A stretch of 64,000 nucleotides of DNA from Microdochium bolleyi. Taxonomy: Eukaryota; Ascomycota; Sordariomycetes; Xylariales; Microdochiaceae. The stretch lies in the NCBI GenBank assembly GCA_001566295.1, contig KQ964249.1:1674001-1738000 (forward strand), written 5' to 3'. How positions within the stretch are numbered: position 1 is the stretch's first letter; the number at the start of each line of letters is the position of its first letter. Positions 35,283-46,134 of the stretch are shown piece by piece. The position numbers and the translations under genes are program-made. The notes under the pieces are model-generated. The model did not search any database, was not told where the DNA came from, and saw only the letters and a program-made list of their open reading frames with translations.

Positions 35283-38200
35283 ATGAACGGCATCGCATCC
35301 GCGACCCGGTCGAAGCGGAAACACGGAGCTTCTCCTGGCGACAGTAGACCACACAAGCACCTGCGCCCGACCAACGGCAAGAACTCCCCCGGCGAGAATA
35401 CACCCGATGTGTCGCTAGAGTATGACGGTGTCGACGAGGTCGACGAAGTGCCACACAACCAGTTCGGCCTCCTGCCGGGCGACACGGCAGAATGGCAGGC
35501 CACGGTCGAGCGCGTCGTCCGCAATGTCGTTTCCATCCGCTTCTGCCAGACTTGTTCCTTCGACACGGACGCAGCTTGCGCCAGTGAGGCGACGGGCTTC
35601 GTGGTGGATGCCGAAAGGGGCTACATTCTGACGAACCGACATGTTGTTGGATCCGGCCCGTTCTGGGGATACGTTGTCTTCGACAACCACGAAGAGGTCG
35701 ATGCCTACCCGGTCTACCGAGACCCGGTCCACGACTTTGGTATCCTGCGCTTCGACCCCAAGGCCATCAAGTACATGCCAGTGGCGGAGCTGAAGCTGCG
35801 GCCTGATCTCGCCAAGGGTAAGTTCGCTCAGACCCTTTGTTCTCTTCCATGAAGCTAACCAGCTGCCAATCGCCTCCCAGTTGGCTGCGAGATCCGTGTT
35901 GTTGGTAACGATGCTGGCGAGAAACTCAGTATCTTGTCTGGTGTAATCAGTCGTCTCGACCGTAACGCTCCTGAATATGGTGAAGGCTACAGCGATTTCA
36001 ACACGTGCTACTACCAAGCAAACGCTGCTGCGAGTGGAGGTAGTTCCGGAAGTCCTGTTGTAAACATTGATGGATTTGCTATCGCATTGCAAGCTGGTGG
36101 CCGTTCCGACGGCGCCTCTACAGACTACTTTTTGCCGCTCGACCGACCACTGCGAGCTCTTCAGTGTATTCAGCAGGGCAAGCCTGTAGATCGTGGAACG
36201 ATACAGTGCCAGTTCCTGCTGAAGCCCTTCGATGAGTGCAGGAGACTAGGTCTTAGCTCAGACTGGGAAGCCGCCGTGCGGAAAGCCTTCCCCAAGGAGA
36301 ACAACATGCTTGTCGCGGAGATTGTACTGCCCGAGGGACCATCACACCACAAGCTCGAGGAGGGCGACGTGCTGCTCAAAGTAAACGGCGAGATGATCAC
36401 ACAATTCATCCGTCTCGACGACATACTAGACTCCAGTGTCGGCAAGACCATTCGCCTCACCTTGCAGCGTGAGGGCGAAGACGTCGACGTCGACATCGAT
36501 GTCAAGAACCTACACGATATCACTCCTAGCCGCTTTCTTACTGTGGCTGGCGCAAGCTTCCACGATCTGTCATACCAGCAAGCCCGCCTGTACGGCGTTG
36601 CCTGCAAGGGCGTGTTCGTCTGCGAATCGACAGGGTCGTTTGGCTTCGAGAGCTCCGACCATGGTTGGATGATCCAGTCCGTGGACCAGAAGAAGACGCC
36701 GGACTTGGACACTTTCATCGAAGTGCTCAAGCAGATCCCAGATCGCAAGCGTGTTGTTGTCACATACAAGCACCTGCGTGATCTTCACACATTGAACACG
36801 ACCATCGTGAATGTGGACCGTCACTGGTCGACAAAGATGCGCCTCGCGGTGCGCAACGACGAGACTGGTCTGTGGGACTTCAAAGACATTGCCGATCCCC
36901 TGCCGCAGATTCCTCCTGTACCTCAGAAGGGCACCTTCATTGAGCTCACGCACACGTCCCATCCCGGCGTCGCTGAACTCGTCCGAAGCTTTGTCCACGT
37001 CAACTGCACGATGCCGCTCAAGCTCGATGGATTCCCGAGGAACCGGAAGTGGGGCATGGGTGTCGTCATTGATGCTGAGAAGGGCCTGGTGGCCATCTCA
37101 AGAGCCGTGGTGCCCTACGATCTCTGTGACATCTGGCTCACGATAGCCGACTCGATCGTGGTGCAGGCCAAGGTCGTGTTCATGCACCCTCTTCAGAACT
37201 ACGCCATCATCCAATACGACCCCAAGCTTGTTGACGCCCCTGTGGTCAGTGCCAGGCTTAGCAACGAGACCATCGCTCAGGGAGCCTCCACGACGTTCAT
37301 CGGCTACAACAGGAGCGGCCGTATCGTCCACGCGGCGACCACCGTCACAGAAGTTACAGCAGTCTCTATCCCGGCCAACTCGGGCGCGCCCAGATACCGC
37401 GCTACCAACGTCGATGCTATTACCGTCGACACGAGTCTGAGCGGACAGTGCGGTAGCGGAGTGCTTGTTGACAAGGATGGCACCGTCCAGGCCTTATGGC
37501 TGACGTATCTCGGCGAGAGATCCCACAGCGGCAGAGACGAGGAATACCACCTCGGCCTGGCCACTCCCACGTTGCTGCCAGTCATGTCCCAGATCCAGCA
37601 GGGCCAGACCCCGAAGCTGAGGATGCTCTCTGTCGAGTTCCGCGCCGTGCACATGGCACAGGCGCGCGTGATGGGAGTCTCTGAAGAGTGGATCTCCAAG
37701 GTCTCCGAGGTCAACAAGAACACCCACCAGCTGTTCATGGTCTCGAAGCGGACCTTTGAGCGCAAGAGCCACCCGCAGGTGCTGCTCGAGAGCGACATCA
37801 TCCTGACCCTGAACGGCAAGGTCATCACCAAGGTGTCTGACTTTGACATGATGTACTCGCACGACGTGCTCGATGCCGTCATCGTCCGCGAGAGCCAGAC
37901 GCTGGAGCTCCAGATCCCGACGGTTGCTGCCGACGACGTCGAAACGAACCACGCCGTGTCGTTCTGCGGCGCCGTGATGCACAGCCCCCACCACGCGGTG
38001 CGCCAGCAGATCAGCCAGCTGCACAGCGAGGTGTACGTCTCGGCTAGAAGCCGGGGGTCACCTGCCTACCAGTATGGCCTTGCACCGACAAACTTCATCA
38101 CCCACGTCAACGGCAAACCCACGCCAGATCTCACGACCTTCTTGTCCGCCGTCACCAAGATCCCGGACAACACCTGTAAGTACAAGTCTCTGCAAATGGA

Positions 38201-38558
38201 TCCCAAGTCTCTGCAAATGGATCACCACCCCCAGAACCACATTCACTGTCCGTGGCACTCAGTACTAACCTCGAGGATGACACCAGACTTCCGGCTAAGG
38301 GCGATGACCTTTGACAACGTCCCGTGGGTCGTCACGATGAAGAAGAACGAGCACTACTTCCCGACCACGGAGTGGATCAAGGACGGCTCGGACCCGTGCG
38401 GCTGGCGGCGCACGACGTATGAGGACGACGGCAGCCTCGTCGACGGCGAGCCGACCGAGGGCGTGGTGCAGGCGCCGCTGATCGCCGAGGACACCGTCGT
38501 CGTCGAGATGGGCGGCGGCGGCGGCGAGGAGGACTCGGTGATGCAGACGACCGCTTGA
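35283..38558 (+). CDS. NMA111: HtrA-like pro-apoptotic serine protease NMA111 (3 exons)
   Basis: Double-length HtrA-family protease, nuclear in yeast and linked to apoptosis and fatty-acid regulation. Exons are 35283-35817, 35881-38175 and 38287-38558, predicted 1033 residues. Intron 1 (GTAAGT/CCCAG) restores DLAKVGCEIRVVG. Intron 2 (38176-38286) contains a perfect TACTAAC branch and restores NTYFRLRAMTFDNVPWVV. The first protease domain has the triad His (ILTNRHVV, about 120), Asp (HDFGILR, about 151) and Ser (GGSSGSPV, about 236). A PDZ segment follows (LEEGDVLLKVNGE), then a second, degenerate protease half and a second PDZ-like part. KSKRKHG-type basic residues near the start (RSKRKHG) form a nuclear-localisation-like cluster. 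An in-frame ATG at 35121 would add 54 residues resembling a mitochondrial presequence. The start at MNGIASATRSKRKH is chosen because conserved-looking sequence begins there. Confidence 0.92.
38196..38230 (+). repeat. Tandem duplication inside NMA111 intron 2
   Basis: The word AAGTCTCTGCAAATGGATC occurs twice in direct tandem with a short joint, at about 38184-38202 and 38205-38223 give or take a few bases. It makes up about a third of the intron. Confidence 0.75.
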
Positions 38559-39640
38559 AGGGGAGATGTACGTTGAGGCTGAATTCCGGATATAAAACAA
38601 CTTCGGGCCGGCACATATGCGGAGCGGCCATAGATCCTCAGCGTTCTGCCAAATTCCGTTGGTGGACTACCTGACATGGGAGGGAGACAGATAGGTCACG
38701 GCTTCCTCCACCGTGCAGTCGTGCCCAAAGCAAAGAAGAACCCAAGATTACTCGCGCCGAACATGGAAGCAATCAGTGCGCCGCAAACATACCACCAGCG
38801 CCCTCCCGGGCATAGCGAGAGGATATCTGACACAGCTTGACAGAGTCTCAAAAAAAGTGTACCAATGATAAAAACAGTAATAGAGAACGATCCCATTTTA
38901 TCTTCATTTTTTTTTTTGAACACTTTGCAAAGCCCGTGAGGACATTATATTGCCACGTCACTTTGATGGACAATCTGTTCTGGTCTTGACGAAGAAGAGG
39001 AGTACGCACCTAAAGAGAAAGAGGAAGAGGATGGAAGAGGAGAGAAAAGAGGATGAGGCGGCAGTGTCTAGGCCTCGCAACGGATGCGCTGGGCAACAGC
39101 TACTTTGCGAAGTACACCTCCAATACGGCGTTCTGCAAACTGGGGGAAATTGCCGCGGATTTCTGTTTCTGTCTCGTTTTTGGGTTTGATGGCCTTTTGA
39201 ATTTCAAAGGGCTAATGTTGCTGAATACAGACACGAACTGGTTTAGAAGAGGGAGTTTAGATAGGCATTGTCCGAGCACTACGACGGATTACTCATTGAC
39301 AACACCCGGGGGGGCGGGGGGGGGGGCTTGTCGCGTTGGATGAAGAGTGTAGAAGGTGGCCTGGGTAGAGAGTTTATGTTCCAATTTTTATTTTTTTGGT
39401 TAACATTGTGCTGGGACCCTTCGCAGGAGACTTAATACGCTCCGCAACGTTAGTCAAGTGAAGTGGGAGGGCTGCTACTCCAGGGTACGGTTTTGAGTTA
39501 GCCGTAGGATTTTCTTCATCTGCACTCATGAAACATGGCACTCCTCCTCAGATATTCTAGTAAGTCTACCTTGATTAACACCTAGTCTAGAAAAAAGCAT
39601 GCGTGGCTATTGAAATTCAAAATGGTTCTACATGCTCTGT
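38559..39640. other. Convergent intergenic region (NMA111 / GPI protein)
   Basis: About 1.08 kb, comparatively AT-rich, with a T-run near 38910, A/G-rich patches near 38990-39060 and two G-runs at 39308-39314 and 39316-39326. No supported gene. Confidence 0.6.
39308..39326 (+). repeat. G7-C-G11 homopolymer block
   Basis: Two G-runs separated by one C in the convergent intergenic region. Low-complexity sequence, possible assembly artefact. Confidence 0.85.
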
Positions 39641-40671
39641 TCAAACAAGTACAGCCGCGACCAGGGCGACCGCGACTAGCACAGCACCGCCCTCGCTCCG
39701 AGGCCATCTGCTATTCGCAGCAGCTATGGGGACGGAGGACGTGGGCGCGAAGACAGGCACCGTGCTCGACACCGAGGGTCTGACGGTGGGAGCGGGGATG
39801 ATGATGGTGGAGGTTGTGCTGGGCAGCGTCGCAGCAGGTGGCGGAGGAGGAGGAGCAGTGACGCTGGGCTCTTCCGAGGTGACGATGGTCTGCACGATCT
39901 CCGAGGTCAGGGTCACGCACGAGGAGCTATGGCTGCCGCCGTTGCCTCCTGGGCCGAAGCTGGCCGATGTCTCGACAAGGATCTGGCTCGTAGGAGCGGC
40001 GGCAGCTGGAGAGGTGCTTGTGGTCTGCGCCGGGGGCGGTGGGCTGCCGCCACCAGGGGAACCTGCTGGAGGCGATACTGGTCCGGCCGTTTGAGTCGTG
40101 GAGATCGGGAGGCCGATGTCGTTGCTGGGGGTAGGGGCGACGACGGGCGGCGGTGGTGTGTTTGTGGGTGCCACCTCCGAGGTGAGGGCACCGGGGAGGT
40201 TGTATGCCTTGGCACACTGCTCGAGAGTCATGCTGTCCGGGCAGCACCAGGTTGCGCCTTTGGCGTCGGCCGAGCAGAAGAAGCCGGCATCGCAGGCATC
40301 TGTGGGTTGGTGTTAGTCATTGTAATTCGGTGGGTATTATAAGCATGGAAACACGCCGGGGCAAGCTCACCTCCTTTGCCGCCAGGACAGCAAGTCTGCT
40401 TGGCACTGGGGTCGAAGCAGTGCGTCTGGCCGTCGTTGGACGCACAAGTCTGGTAGTTGGGCCCGCAGGCGACGTTGCATGTGTCGCCGGCGCCACAGGC
40501 CTGGTCGGCGGGCGTATAGCCGTCGGTCGCCCGCGGGCTGAGGGCGAGGACCTGCCTGACGGACATTCTCGCAGCCGTGCTGGCCTTGTATGGCCGGCGA
40601 ATGGGCTCGGCCAGCACGTGGCTGGCGAGCACGAGGGCGACGGCGGCCGTGGAGAAGCCGGGGACGATCAT
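39641..40671 (-). CDS. GPI-anchored Cys-rich secreted protein (2 exons)
   Basis: Exon 1 is 40371-40671 and exon 2 is 39641-40299. The 71-nt intron has a GTGAGC donor, ATGACTAAC branch and CCACAG acceptor. Predicted 319 residues. A signal peptide is visible (MIVPGFSTAAVALVLASHVLA). Residues about 50-130 hold a compact Cys-rich module with paired cysteines (AGDTCNVACGPNYQTC, QTCCPGG, DACDAGFFCSADAKG, TWCCPD). A long Pro/Ser/Thr-rich stalk, likely heavily O-glycosylated, follows. The end GGAVLVAVALVAAVLV is a hydrophobic GPI-attachment tail preceded by small residues (AAANS). Such proteins sit at the plasma membrane or cell wall. The Cys module resembles those of fungal GPI-anchored Ser/Thr-rich proteins of unknown role; I assign no enzymatic function. 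It is divergent from ATG10. Confidence 0.85.
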
Positions 40672-41794
40672 GGTTGCGATTCTGTGTGGTAAAGATTGGA
40701 TGGGAGCTGTGTGGACGGAAGAGAACAAAGCGTAGGAGCGGGCTGTGTTGAAATGGACCGAGATCAACCCGGATGTCGAAAAAGAATGACGGAAGCGATC
40801 GACTGTCGAAGAGAGAAGGAAACCGGGGAAACAGAACCGCGGAGAAGGAGAAGATGGACTGCAGCCACAAGACCAACAAGAGACGAGATGCAACACAAGA
40901 AGAGGAGAAGACTGGCAGAGGAAGGGGGGACGTGTGCGAGCCCGGAGGGGCCGCAGAGCTGTTATACTCGAGACAGGCTTCGCATTGGGCGTGCCATCTA
41001 CCAACAACGACCACTCCGTCCGGCCTACCGCCAAGCTCATGTTTCGAAACACGCCTTGGCCGTGGGGACACACGCCTGGCGTCTAAGCAGCACCGGCAGG
41101 AGGACGGACCCATCCTGTCGGCTGTAGCTTGCTTGCTGGCTGGCCGGCTCTGCTTGCGAGCATCGACCTGTCTGACGCCGAGCGCCAGTCGTCCTGCACT
41201 GCGGCCCCCGAGTTGGCGAGTTGGTTGGAGCGCGGCAAGCTTGACGGCGGTTAATTATGGCCGTGGGAGGATCGACGCAGCAGGCATGTCGAGTGGCTGT
41301 CAGAAGTCACCCCGAACTGGCAGCCGCCGCTGGACCCCGGGCGCCAACCCCGGGGCGGCATGTGATTGGCTGTGTGCCTGACAGCCTGGGCGCAGGTGAA
41401 ACAGCCTGGTCCCTGGGGATCGCGAAGCTTGGACGTCACGTCCTCCATGGCCAGCTCTTGGACGCCGATGCTCTGGAGTGACGGGAGACCAGGTCCCGTG
41501 TCTGCACACAGCAACATGCCCCAGAGCAAGTAGTAAAGTTGCAATCAATGCGGAGAGGTTATGGCCCCTTGAGACTCTTTCCACTGCCGTCCTTGATGCG
41601 CCTCCGGCTCGCTCCTTCTCGTTGTGGTGGGGGCGCGCACTCTTGACAGGCAGGCACTTCAACGTCAAATTCAATGTGGAGCAGACTCGCAACGACACAG
41701 ACCCCTCGGCAGATAATTATCGATCAAGCTCTTGGGAACCCGTCGTGATAGCATCGCTCTGCCTCATGTCCCCGGCGGCCACTAGCCACCAGTC
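40672..41794. promoter_or_regulatory. Divergent promoter region between the GPI protein gene and ATG10
   Basis: About 1.1 kb shared upstream region. The minus strand next to 40671 is C/T-rich (promoter and leader of the GPI gene). No supported gene. Confidence 0.55.
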
Positions 41795-42765
41795 ATGGAC
41801 CAGGCCGCCCACCACCGCGCGACGTACGAGGCGTACCCCCACCTCACGCCCGACGAGTTCGCAGAGGCCTGCCACCACCTCGACAGCAGATACTGCAGGG
41901 CCACCCTGGGGGCTCTCCGCAGGTCATGGCGCCTCCACGTCCGCACCGCACTCAACCTCACCTCCTTCAGCGTCGGCAGCGACACGGCCACGTACCTGCA
42001 GATCACGCGGCCCCTGGGCAGCAGCAGCACGGCCGACGACGACGATCTTGTCTCGAGTCTAGGGACTTTCTCCTTTGGTGAGCTCGACGAGCAGGATGCA
42101 GTGTCCGCGGATGACCGGATGCTGGAGATGGACGAGGCAGACGAGGTGTGTCTCTGCAGCCGACCCTCGAGGCATGATCCGTGTGACATCCCACGTTAAT
42201 GTGAATGTGACCAAAAAAGGCTGTCCTGCCAAGACAGCCCAGCAGCACTGCGTCAAGTCATGGCTACGTCAACTACGAGATTCACTACCACCCGACATAC
42301 CGGGCGCCGTGTCTCTGGTTCAGCCTCAACGACCTGCCCGCTCACGAGAGCGCGTTTGACATTGACACCGTCTTCCGACGCCTCGTGCCCGACGAGTACA
42401 AGGACAGCCTGCGCCGCGTGGGATCCATAGGCGGCATCTCGGCTGATGTGAGTACTTGCTTGACGAAGTCCCGGTGATGGTGTCTGCACGTCAATGTGAA
42501 TGGGTCCGGCCTGACTGGCGGATTATTCTTCTGCTAGACTACGCTACCTGTCCGGGTTTGACTAACCGTTCAACGCCCATCTCGTGGCAAATAGCACCAT
42601 CCACTGACCGGCGTGCCGTCCTTCTTCGTCCACCCGTGCCTCCTTGGCGATGCCATGGATGGCTTCTCTTGTCCGAAAGAAGACTACCTCATGGTCTGGC
42701 TCGGCCTTGTGGGGGGATGCGTGGGCCTCTGGGTTCCAAAGGAGATGGCCCTCATCCCGAATTGA
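41795..42765 (+). CDS. ATG10: Ubiquitin-like-conjugating enzyme ATG10 (3 exons)
   Basis: E2-like enzyme that transfers Atg12 to Atg5 in autophagosome formation (cytosol). Exons are 41795-42145, 42238-42447 and 42595-42765, all in phase 0, predicted 243 residues. Splicing yields PSSTASSHGYVNYEIHYHPT in exon 2, then APCLWFSLNDLP, and in exon 3 HHPLTGVPSFFVHPCLLGDAM, where the Cys of VHPC is the catalytic E2 cysteine of the Atg10 family. The N terminus starts MDQAAHHRATYEAYPHLTPD with the usual N-terminal helix, and the middle is an acidic variable linker. The C terminus MVWLGLVGGCVGLWVPKEMAL matches the family end. Intron 2 has a TTGACTAAC branch. The stop is only 133 bp from the end of the convergent RRM gene. 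Confidence 0.9.
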
Positions 42766-42898
42766 GCAGAACCGATCACGGGCCACGTCCTTAGCAGCTA
42801 TATCCCTTGAAACCAGGTCCTTGCCTGTGATGCACGGCACGCAGCGCAAGATGGCAGTCGCATTATAGTATTGGTTTTCACCCTGCGGCATCTCGTCA

Positions 42899-43019
42899 TC
42901 ACTCGTCGTCACTGTCCTCCTCCATGGCGACATCGGAGTCGCTCTCCTCGTCCTCTTCGTTGCGTGGCCGCTTCTGTCCAGCCCCTTGCGAAGCTGCCGC
43001 CGCAGGAGCAGCCGGTGTT

Positions 43020-43054
<35 letters not shown>

Positions 43055-43539
43055 TGTTGTTGTGTTTGCAGCAGCAGAGCCCGGTACGGGGGCGTTGAAG
43101 ATGCTCTGTTGGGTGGCCGTCATTTCTGCCGTGACCGTAGCTGTGCCAGGGATCTTGTATGTGCCGTCGAGCTTGGCTATTGTGTCGGACTTCGACTTGG
43201 CATATTGTATCCTCTGCGGCGGCAAGTCAGTATGGCTGTGAACGGACATGGGCGGGCGGGCGGCACGCGACTTACCAGCTCTCGACCCAGGAACTCAGCG
43301 CCCTCTAGCGACCGCATGGCCTGCGTAGCTGCTTGCAGGTCACGGTAGACTATATGCGCCTGGCCGCGCATCTTCATCGTCTTGAGGGCGACAACATCCA
43401 GCACGGGCCCGTACGTCGAGAACAGCATGTACAGCGCCGTTTTCAGGTCGTCTTTCTGGATCTTGGCAGAGGGCAAGTTCGTCACATAGAGGGTCTGATT
43501 CGGCGGGATCGGCGCCGTCTTGGCGGTTGTGGCGGCCAT
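42899..43539 (-). CDS. MSL1: U1A/U2B''-type snRNP RRM protein (2 exons)
   Basis: Exon 1 is 43276-43539 and exon 2 is 42899-43213, with a 62-nt intron (GTAAGT donor, CTGAC branch-like, CGCAG acceptor). Predicted 192 residues. A single RRM occupies about residues 12-100: RNP2 TLYVTNLP, RNP1-like MRGQAHIVY, then GRELRIQYAKSKSD after splicing, which is the hallmark end of the U1A/U2B'' RRM. The fungal protein with one RRM is usually the U2 snRNP B'' subunit (Msl1), a nuclear spliceosome component. The C-terminal half is low complexity: a run of about 17 Thr, Ala/Pro stretches, a KRPR basic patch and an acidic DSDVAMEEDSDDE end. Human U1A and U2B'' have a second RRM here, so this one is short. Confidence 0.88.
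43017..43066 (+). repeat. (GTC/GTT)n trinucleotide repeat coding for poly-Thr
   Basis: About 16 uninterrupted GTC/GTT units on the plus strand, read as GAC/AAC-phase ACG/ACA threonine codons in the minus-strand MSL1-like gene. Probably length-variable between strains. Confidence 0.85.
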
Positions 43540-44192
43540 TGTTGCAGTAGACCGTAGTATGTCGTGATGTAATGGTCTGTCGGGAGTGTGTATGGCACTT
43601 GTAACAAGCGCGCGCACAGGCGGATCGGGGGTGGTTATCAAGTCGGGCTACGCAGGGTTCTCCGTTCTCGACTCGACCGCGGAGCGTCAATTGGTGCACA
43701 AATGGCTGCTTGAAGCTGTCCTGTGATAGTTCGTCTGCTTGGCCTGAGGAGGCTTCGTCTTGATGCGGTTGCGCCGTGGAGACTATGGGTATGCGTGCCG
43801 GCTGGGTATCGTGAAAGTTGCTGCCTGAGTTTGCCGCGAGCTTACCGCTTTGCTGGGAAGCGCGCACTGCCACTGGTGAATGCTGCACCGGCGAGGTCTG
43901 GCAGGGTTGCTTGCATCCAGTTTGCTGCGGGTCGCTCGGCCCAATGGGAGGCTCACAGCTGGCTCAGTGGTGGGGTCGTGGTTTGCATAGAGTGACGCAA
44001 CACCAGGAGCTCTCCTGAGCTGTTCTTCTAAGGCAGACATCCATCCACCACCTTTCTACACCTCGTTGCGCTGCAATTGATGCTTGCCGGCTCGCCATAG
44101 ACATCTCTCAGCACGTGGTAGTAGAGCGATATACTCCTATCACCAATTCACACCCTCAGTTCACTTGCGCCTTGTCAGTAACTCCAGCAACC
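43540..44192. promoter_or_regulatory. Divergent promoter region between the RRM gene and ARC40
   Basis: A 653-bp head-to-head region holding both promoters. Short overlapping frames on both strands appear spurious. No specific motif recognised. Confidence 0.55.
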
Positions 44193-45433
44193 ATGGCGGC
44201 CCCTGAAGTCCACCACCTCTTCCACCACCCCATCGCCGACCACTCGTTCTCGGCCGACCGCAACACGCTCGCCGTCGCCAAGGACTCGACCATCGAGCTG
44301 TACGGCCGTGTGGGCAACACCTTTAAGCTCCAGGACGAGCTCAAGGGCCACGACAAGACCGTCACGAGCGTCGACATTGCCCCGCACAGCGGTCGCATCG
44401 TCACCTGCTCCCAAGGTAGGCTGTCTTGTGAACAATATCTGACGGGAGAGCAGTAACGGCTAAAAGCAGACTGTAGACCGCAATGCTCTGGTTTGGGAGC
44501 CCTCGCCTACCGGCTACAAGCCCACGCTCGTCCTGCTGCGCATCGCCAGAGCCGCCACTTTTGTGCGCTGGTCGCCCTCCGAGACCAAGTTCGCCGTCGG
44601 CTCCGGCGACCGCGTGATCGCCGTCTGCTATTTCGAAGAAGGTGACGACTGGTGGGTGTCGAAGCACCTCAAGAAGCCGATCCGCAGCACCATCACGACG
44701 GTCAACTGGCACCCCAACTCGGTGCTGCTGGCCGCGGGCTCGACCGATGCCCATGCGCGCGTCTTCTCGGCCTTCATCAAGGGCGTCGACGCCCGGCCCG
44801 AGCCCAGCGTCTGGGGCGAGCGCTTGCCCTTCAACACCGTTTGTGGCGAGTACCTGAACAACTCGGCCGGCTGGGTGCACTCAGTCGCCTTCTCGCCCAG
44901 CGGCGACGCCCTCGCCTTCGCCGCCCACGACAGCAGCATCACCGTCGTCTACCCCTCTGGACCCGAGCAGCCGCCCCGCGCCGTCATCAGCGTCAACACC
45001 CAGCTGCTGCCCTTCCAGAGCATCATCTGGAACGGCGAGGCCGAGATCATCGCGGCTGGCTACGACTGCGAGGCGTTCCGTTTCCAGGGCGATGCGGGCG
45101 GCTGGCACCTTGCTGGCACGCTCGAGAGCAAAGGCCGCCCCGGTCTCGGCGAGGGCGGCCGCGAGGAGTCCGCGCTCAACATGTTCAAGCAGATGGACCT
45201 CAAGGGCAAGACCAAGGACGACACGCAGCTCAAGACTGTGCACCAGAACACAATCTCGACGATCCGCGTGTTCGAGAGCAACGGCGATGCCGTGAGCAAG
45301 TTCAGCAGTAAGTTTTTGTTGTGGCCAAGAATTTACCATCGTGGTTTGTGTCCTGGAACGGAGCAGTTTTACTGACTACTTCTTCAAAACAGCGAGTGGT
45401 GTCGATGGCCGCGTTGTCATCTGGAATGCATAG
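44193..45433 (+). CDS. ARC40: Arp2/3 complex 40-kDa subunit (ARPC1/Arc40), 3 exons
   Basis: WD40 subunit of the Arp2/3 actin-nucleating complex at cortical actin and endocytic patches. Exons are 44193-44415, 44477-45307 and 45393-45433, predicted 364 residues. Intron 1 (61 nt) joins CSQ to DRNALVWEPSPTGYKPT. The second intron joins FS to TSGVDGRVVIWNA, the final WD strand. Repeats of the propeller are visible as VTSVDIAPHSGRIVTCSQDR, ATFVRWSPSETKFAVGSGDR, ITTVNWHPNSVLLAAGSTD and WVHSVAFSPSGDALAFAAHD. The ARPC1-specific insert with the helix NMFKQMDLKGKT lies between the last blades. Sequence and length agree with ARPC1. Its AG choice at 44475-44476 is fixed by the DRNALVW continuity. Confidence 0.94.
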
Positions 45434-46134
45434 ATGAGCTCTCGGTAGGGTTCCTCGCAGCGAACGGCGGTGGTATCCGCGACATGCTGGCTTCTCTGCA
45501 GGAGATGTATCTGGCTTATTGTCCACGTCCCATGGAGAGGGCCTGGGAAGTACGTACGCCTCACGGACTTGGTACAGTATTGCGAGCGGCTCAGAAGTAG
45601 AATAAAGTCAAAGTTCATAACACGCCAAAACATGGTTAATGGCTTGCATGAGATTGTGACACCTCGGCATGCATGCGATTGCAGTAGTGCCGAAACATGC
45701 AGCCACTCTCTTACTGTCCAGCACCGGTATTGAATGACACCGGGGAACACACTCCATCTCAGAGAGTCGTCGGTATTCGCTCTATATGCACGTAGATACA
45801 ACCTCGTTATAGTTATCGGAAGACCCTGGATCGTGTCGTCGATCTGGACCTCGATTCTGACAGTCGGGGACTGCCTGAGGTCGCAGGGATGCCTGCACGT
45901 AGGGGGCCTACTCCACTGCTGGTTGCCCCTCCCCCACCACTCACCCAGTAAACAACAACACCGGTCTTGGAAATTAGGGTAGCTCAAAAGGCTGGTCGGG
46001 TTTGAGCCTCCGTTTTCCCTCCTGCTTTCACAACCACACGGCGCTCTTATTGATACCCCCTCTCAGTCCTGGTCGACTTTGCTTTTTCCCTTCTACATAC
46101 AGAACTCTCAAAAACAAACCCCACCATAATCACC
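45434..46134. other. Intergenic: ARC40 3' flank and RNA1 promoter
   Basis: About 700 bp between codirectional genes. The last 120 bp before 46135 are C/T-rich leader sequence. No gene seen. Confidence 0.6.

Noticed and set aside
38176..38286. Treating the stop-free NMA111 insert as normal coding sequence
   Set aside because: It has a GTAAGT donor, a TACTAAC branch and CAG acceptor, and removal restores the conserved NTYFRLRAM continuity. It is an intron, though possibly sometimes retained.
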